From Clostridia bacterium (GTDB lineage: Bacteria > Bacillota > Clostridia > Oscillospirales > CAG-272): DNA of 52,824 nucleotides. This document shows positions 50,791-52,824 of the stretch, piece after piece. The notes under the pieces are model-generated. The model had not been told where the DNA came from. It did no database searches and saw only the letters and a list, made by a program, of their open reading frames with translations. Each line of letters begins with the position of its first letter. The stretch's first letter is position 1. The stretch lies in contig JAFUNJ010000009.1 of the NCBI GenBank assembly GCA_017482355.1, positions 229,229 through 282,052 of the forward strand. Reading direction: 5' to 3'. Position numbers and translations under genes: made by a program.

Positions 50791-52408
50791 TGCCATTCTC
50801 CTTCACAAAACTTACCGAGAAAGAGCTTCCTGCGCCTTCCTGCGACTCTACCGTGATTTTTCCGCCGAAGTTTTCTACCATTGATTTTACTTGATGAAGT
50901 CCGGTACCTCTGCTTTCGCCCTTGGTGGAAAATCCGTTTTCAAAGATGAGTTCCATGTCCTCATTTTTAATACCGCTACCTGTATCGTCAACGGTGACCA
51001 GTACGGCTCCGGGTTTTGAGTAGATACCAAACATCAGCTCTTTATGTTCCTTGTAGTCGGCACTTTCGTTCATTGCATCAAAGGCATTATCAAGAAGGTT
51101 GCCGATAACGGTTATTAGCATTTCAGAGGGCAGATTCATATCTGATGCGGAATAATAACAACCTTCACGCAATACAAAATTCACGTTGAGTTCGGATGCT
51201 CTTGCGATTTTTCCGATGAGAAGTGCCGCAACTGCAGGTTCGCTGACAGCATTCATAACCTTGCTGATATTTTCACGCTGAACCATAGTGATGTTTTGGA
51301 TGTATGAGCTTGCATCATCATACATCTCCATTTGTATCAAACCAAGAATAACGTGCAGCTTATTAGTGAAATCGTGATTGTTTGCTCTCATAGAATCAAC
51401 AAGATACCGTGTTCCTGAAAGTTCTTCCATTAGTTTTGTATATTCGGCTCGGTTGTGAAGAATAGCAACCGTTCCCACAGTCATTCCGTCTTCTTTAATC
51501 GGTACACAGTCAAGAATAATGTCTGCCTTTGCAAGATTGATATTCCTTTCCTTGTCGCCGCTTTTTATGTTACGGGAAAGAACATCATCACCAATAATAT
51601 CCACACTTTGTCCAACAATGTTAATCAGCGGACGATCGAAAAGCATACGGATTGCGGATTCATTGGCAAACTGTATGACTCCGTTTGTATCGAAAGCAAT
51701 GATACCTTCCGCCAAGGTTTCAAGGATATTGTCACGCATTTTATACATCGCCGTAAACACATCCGGCTCATATCCCATAAGGCTCTTTTTGATTTTACCC
51801 GAAAGATTTCCCGCAATGATCAGTTCAATTAAAATTGCAACCACGGTAATAAGGAGAAAGATACATAACATCTGCGCTGTTTCAGTCTTGATGTTTTTCA
51901 TCAGCATGATCGCCATAACCACGCCGACATATTCTCCGTCCTCATTATACACCGCAGCATAAGCACGGCGCTGATTTCCTGATGGGCCGCTTTCGTTCAC
52001 AGCGTAGTAGCCGTCCGTATTGCTTTTAAAGTCGGGCATATTTCCGTCGTACTTCGTTCCGATCAAAGCATGGTTGGAATGATACATACGAATACCGTCA
52101 TTGTTTACAACAGAGATAACGTCAATATCATCAAGAGTGTCTTTCAATGCATCCAGATATTCAATGATAACACTCTCTTCTTCGCTGCTCTTACCCGTCA
52201 TCATCGGAGAATTAGCAATTGCTTCAGCTACGTTCTGCAGATTTTGGTCACGCTTCTCCGTTTCAAAATGAATATTGATAAGCGTTCCTGCAACACCTAA
52301 AATCAGCGCCAATGAAATAATCAAAATAAGCTGTGTGCGAAAGAACAATTTTTGAATACCGTTGAGCGATATTCTTGGTTTATCTGCCGCTTCTTTTCCT
52401 GCTTTCAT
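50783..52408 (-). CDS. CitA/DcuS-family sensor histidine kinase
   Basis: 541 residues. Membrane helix at about 25-48, extracytoplasmic PDC/sCache sensor (about 50-175, with DIDVISVVNNDGIRMYHSN), second helix near 180-205, PAS domain (ILETLAEGIIAFDTNGVIQFAN), then a Spo0B-type phosphotransfer helix RANNHDFTNKLHVILGLIQM and HATPase domain (NLLDNAFDAM, DDTGSGI, STKGESRGTGLHQV). Known relatives sense citrate, malate, fumarate or succinate. That would suit the fumarate pathway earlier in the window, although the ligand is not shown by sequence. Confidence 0.93.
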   Translation of the reverse strand: MKAGKEAADKPRISLNGIQKLFFRTQLILIISLALILGVAGTLINIHFETEKRDQNLQNVAEAIANSPMMTGKSSEEESVIIEYLDALKDTLDDIDVISVVNNDGIRMYHSNHALIGTKYDGNMPDFKSNTDGYYAVNESGPSGNQRRAYAAVYNEDGEYVGVVMAIMLMKNIKTETAQMLCIFLLITVVAILIELIIAGNLSGKIKKSLMGYEPDVFTAMYKMRDNILETLAEGIIAFDTNGVIQFANESAIRMLFDRPLINIVGQSVDIIGDDVLSRNIKSGDKERNINLAKADIILDCVPIKEDGMTVGTVAILHNRAEYTKLMEELSGTRYLVDSMRANNHDFTNKLHVILGLIQMEMYDDASSYIQNITMVQRENISKVMNAVSEPAVAALLIGKIARASELNVNFVLREGCYYSASDMNLPSEMLITVIGNLLDNAFDAMNESADYKEHKELMFGIYSKPGAVLVTVDDTGSGIKNEDMELIFENGFSTKGESRGTGLHQVKSMVENFGGKITVESQEGAGSSFSVSFVKENGNV

Positions 52409-52447
52409 ACCTTTACCATCCCTGATATCAATCCCTGAGTTTGAATT

Positions 52448-52476
52448 ATTATATCATAATTGAACGGATTTTTCAA
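52448..52476 (-). promoter_or_regulatory. Promoter of the sensor kinase operon
   Basis: Minus strand TTGAAA (52476-52471), 17 bp, TATAAT (52453-52448). Confidence 0.8.
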
Positions 52477-52485
52477 TTTTCAAAC

Positions 52486-52507
52486 CTTTCAAAAGAACTT
52501 TTGAAAG
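52486..52507. promoter_or_regulatory. Palindrome between the kinase and SemiSWEET-like genes
   Basis: CTTTCAAAAG-AA-CTTTTGAAAG, perfect ten-base arms, ten bases upstream of the kinase -35 box and about 50 bases upstream of the divergent promoter. Candidate response-regulator or repressor site. Confidence 0.55.
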
Positions 52508-52556
52508 TAAAAAAAGTGAGTGAAAACGACTGTTTATGTTTCTATTTTTCGAAAAA

Positions 52557-52585
52557 TTGTCTTTTGTATGGGGCGGTGCTATCAT
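52557..52585 (+). promoter_or_regulatory. Promoter of the SemiSWEET-like gene
   Basis: TTGTCT 52557-52562, 17 bp, TATCAT 52580-52585. Confidence 0.55.
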
Positions 52586-52621
52586 ACTTGCGAAGTCCAA
52601 ACAACGCAAAGGAGAAAGATT

Positions 52622-52824
52622 ATGGGATCAATTTTAGAAACGGTTATGCTTGTGTGCTTCGGCTTTTCTTGGCCGTTGAACGTTATTAAGGCATACAGAG
52701 CAAAAACCGCAAAAGGAACAAGTCTGCTGTTTATTTTACTTATCATCACCGGTTACATAGCAGGCATTTCCGCAAAGCTTATTTCGGGGCAGATCAATTA
52801 TGTGCTGATTGCTTACATTTTGAA
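52622..52824 (+). CDS. SemiSWEET/PQ-loop family transporter (3' partial)
   Basis: 67 codons before the window ends. Sequence opens MGSILETVMLVCFGFSWPLN, then VIKAYRAKTAKGTSLLF and a second membrane helix, matching the first part of a three-helix PQ-loop/SemiSWEET repeat. AAAGGAG precedes ATG 52622. Small-solute (often sugar) transport is likely. Divergent from the DcuS/DcuR-like pair. Confidence 0.75.
   Translation, partial: MGSILETVMLVCFGFSWPLNVIKAYRAKTAKGTSLLFILLIITGYIAGISAKLISGQINYVLIAYIL

Overview
The window looks like chromosome of a strictly anaerobic, endospore-forming Gram-positive bacterium of the Clostridia (an Oscillospirales/Ruminococcaceae-like lineage is my inference). Evidence: a CIRCE-controlled hrcA-grpE-dnaK-dnaJ-prmA heat-shock operon, spmA/spmB spore maturation genes, an AbrB/SpoVT-type regulator, Rex, lipoprotein-rich surface genes, near-consensus SigA promoters with 17-bp spacers and strong AGGAGG ribosome binding sites. 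No rRNA gene, intact tRNA gene or CRISPR array is visible.

Layout. 1-645: 3' end of a transketolase C-terminal subunit gene. 767-7560: heat-shock operon, prmA and a LysR regulator. 7746-20253: a long same-strand run that reads as a reductive oxaloacetate-to-succinate pathway: an LDH/MDH-family dehydrogenase carrying the malate-type specificity arginine, class II fumarase, HdrB, HdrC, HdrA, FlxD (MvhD-like), two AsrA/hydrogenase-beta-like iron-sulfur proteins (FlxC, FlxB), an AsrB-like FAD/NAD reductase (FlxA), then FrdB-like and FrdA-like subunits with no membrane anchor, and an AspT/YidE-family transporter. 20275-22338: rex and a type Ic aspartate aminotransferase behind a strong promoter overlapped by a perfect palindrome. 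22363-25010: nagA and a ROK-like sugar kinase homologue. 25009-26504: an XRE repressor/ImmA peptidase pair divergent from a sigma-region-4-like regulator, with operators inside two consensus promoters. 26475-27947: spmBA and the AbrB-like gene. 27957-34663: an operon of surface or secreted proteins, including three tandem paralogous BspA-like lipoproteins. 34823-38279: XRE regulator, a capA gene broken by one amber codon, an HD phosphohydrolase and a VanY-type peptidase. 38287-44396: gapA, mltG, CPBP protein, 5-formyl-THF cyclo-ligase, DJ-1, thymidylate kinase, aroQ. 44437-47738: a lipoprotein and a frameshifted secreted RICIN/CHAT-like protease gene behind a structured leader. 47914-49649: trigger-factor-like lipoprotein and a SanA/YdcF protein. 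49780-49871: a 28-bp-arm palindrome and the 3' end of a tRNA-Arg(CCT)-like gene, read here as the edge of an integrated island. The island side holds a DcuS/DcuR-type two-component system and a partial SemiSWEET-like gene.

The most interesting system is the soluble fumarate reductase fused by gene order to a complete HdrABC-FlxABCD set. My model is that NADH enters at FlxA, HdrA bifurcates electrons between ferredoxin and HdrBC, and HdrBC/FrdB pass them to fumarate at FrdA. The neighbours Mdh, Fum, aspartate aminotransferase, an AspT-family carrier and Rex would supply fumarate from oxaloacetate or aspartate, export succinate and sense NADH. This is inference from gene content and residues; no biochemical activity can be shown from sequence, and I cannot check whether it has already been described.
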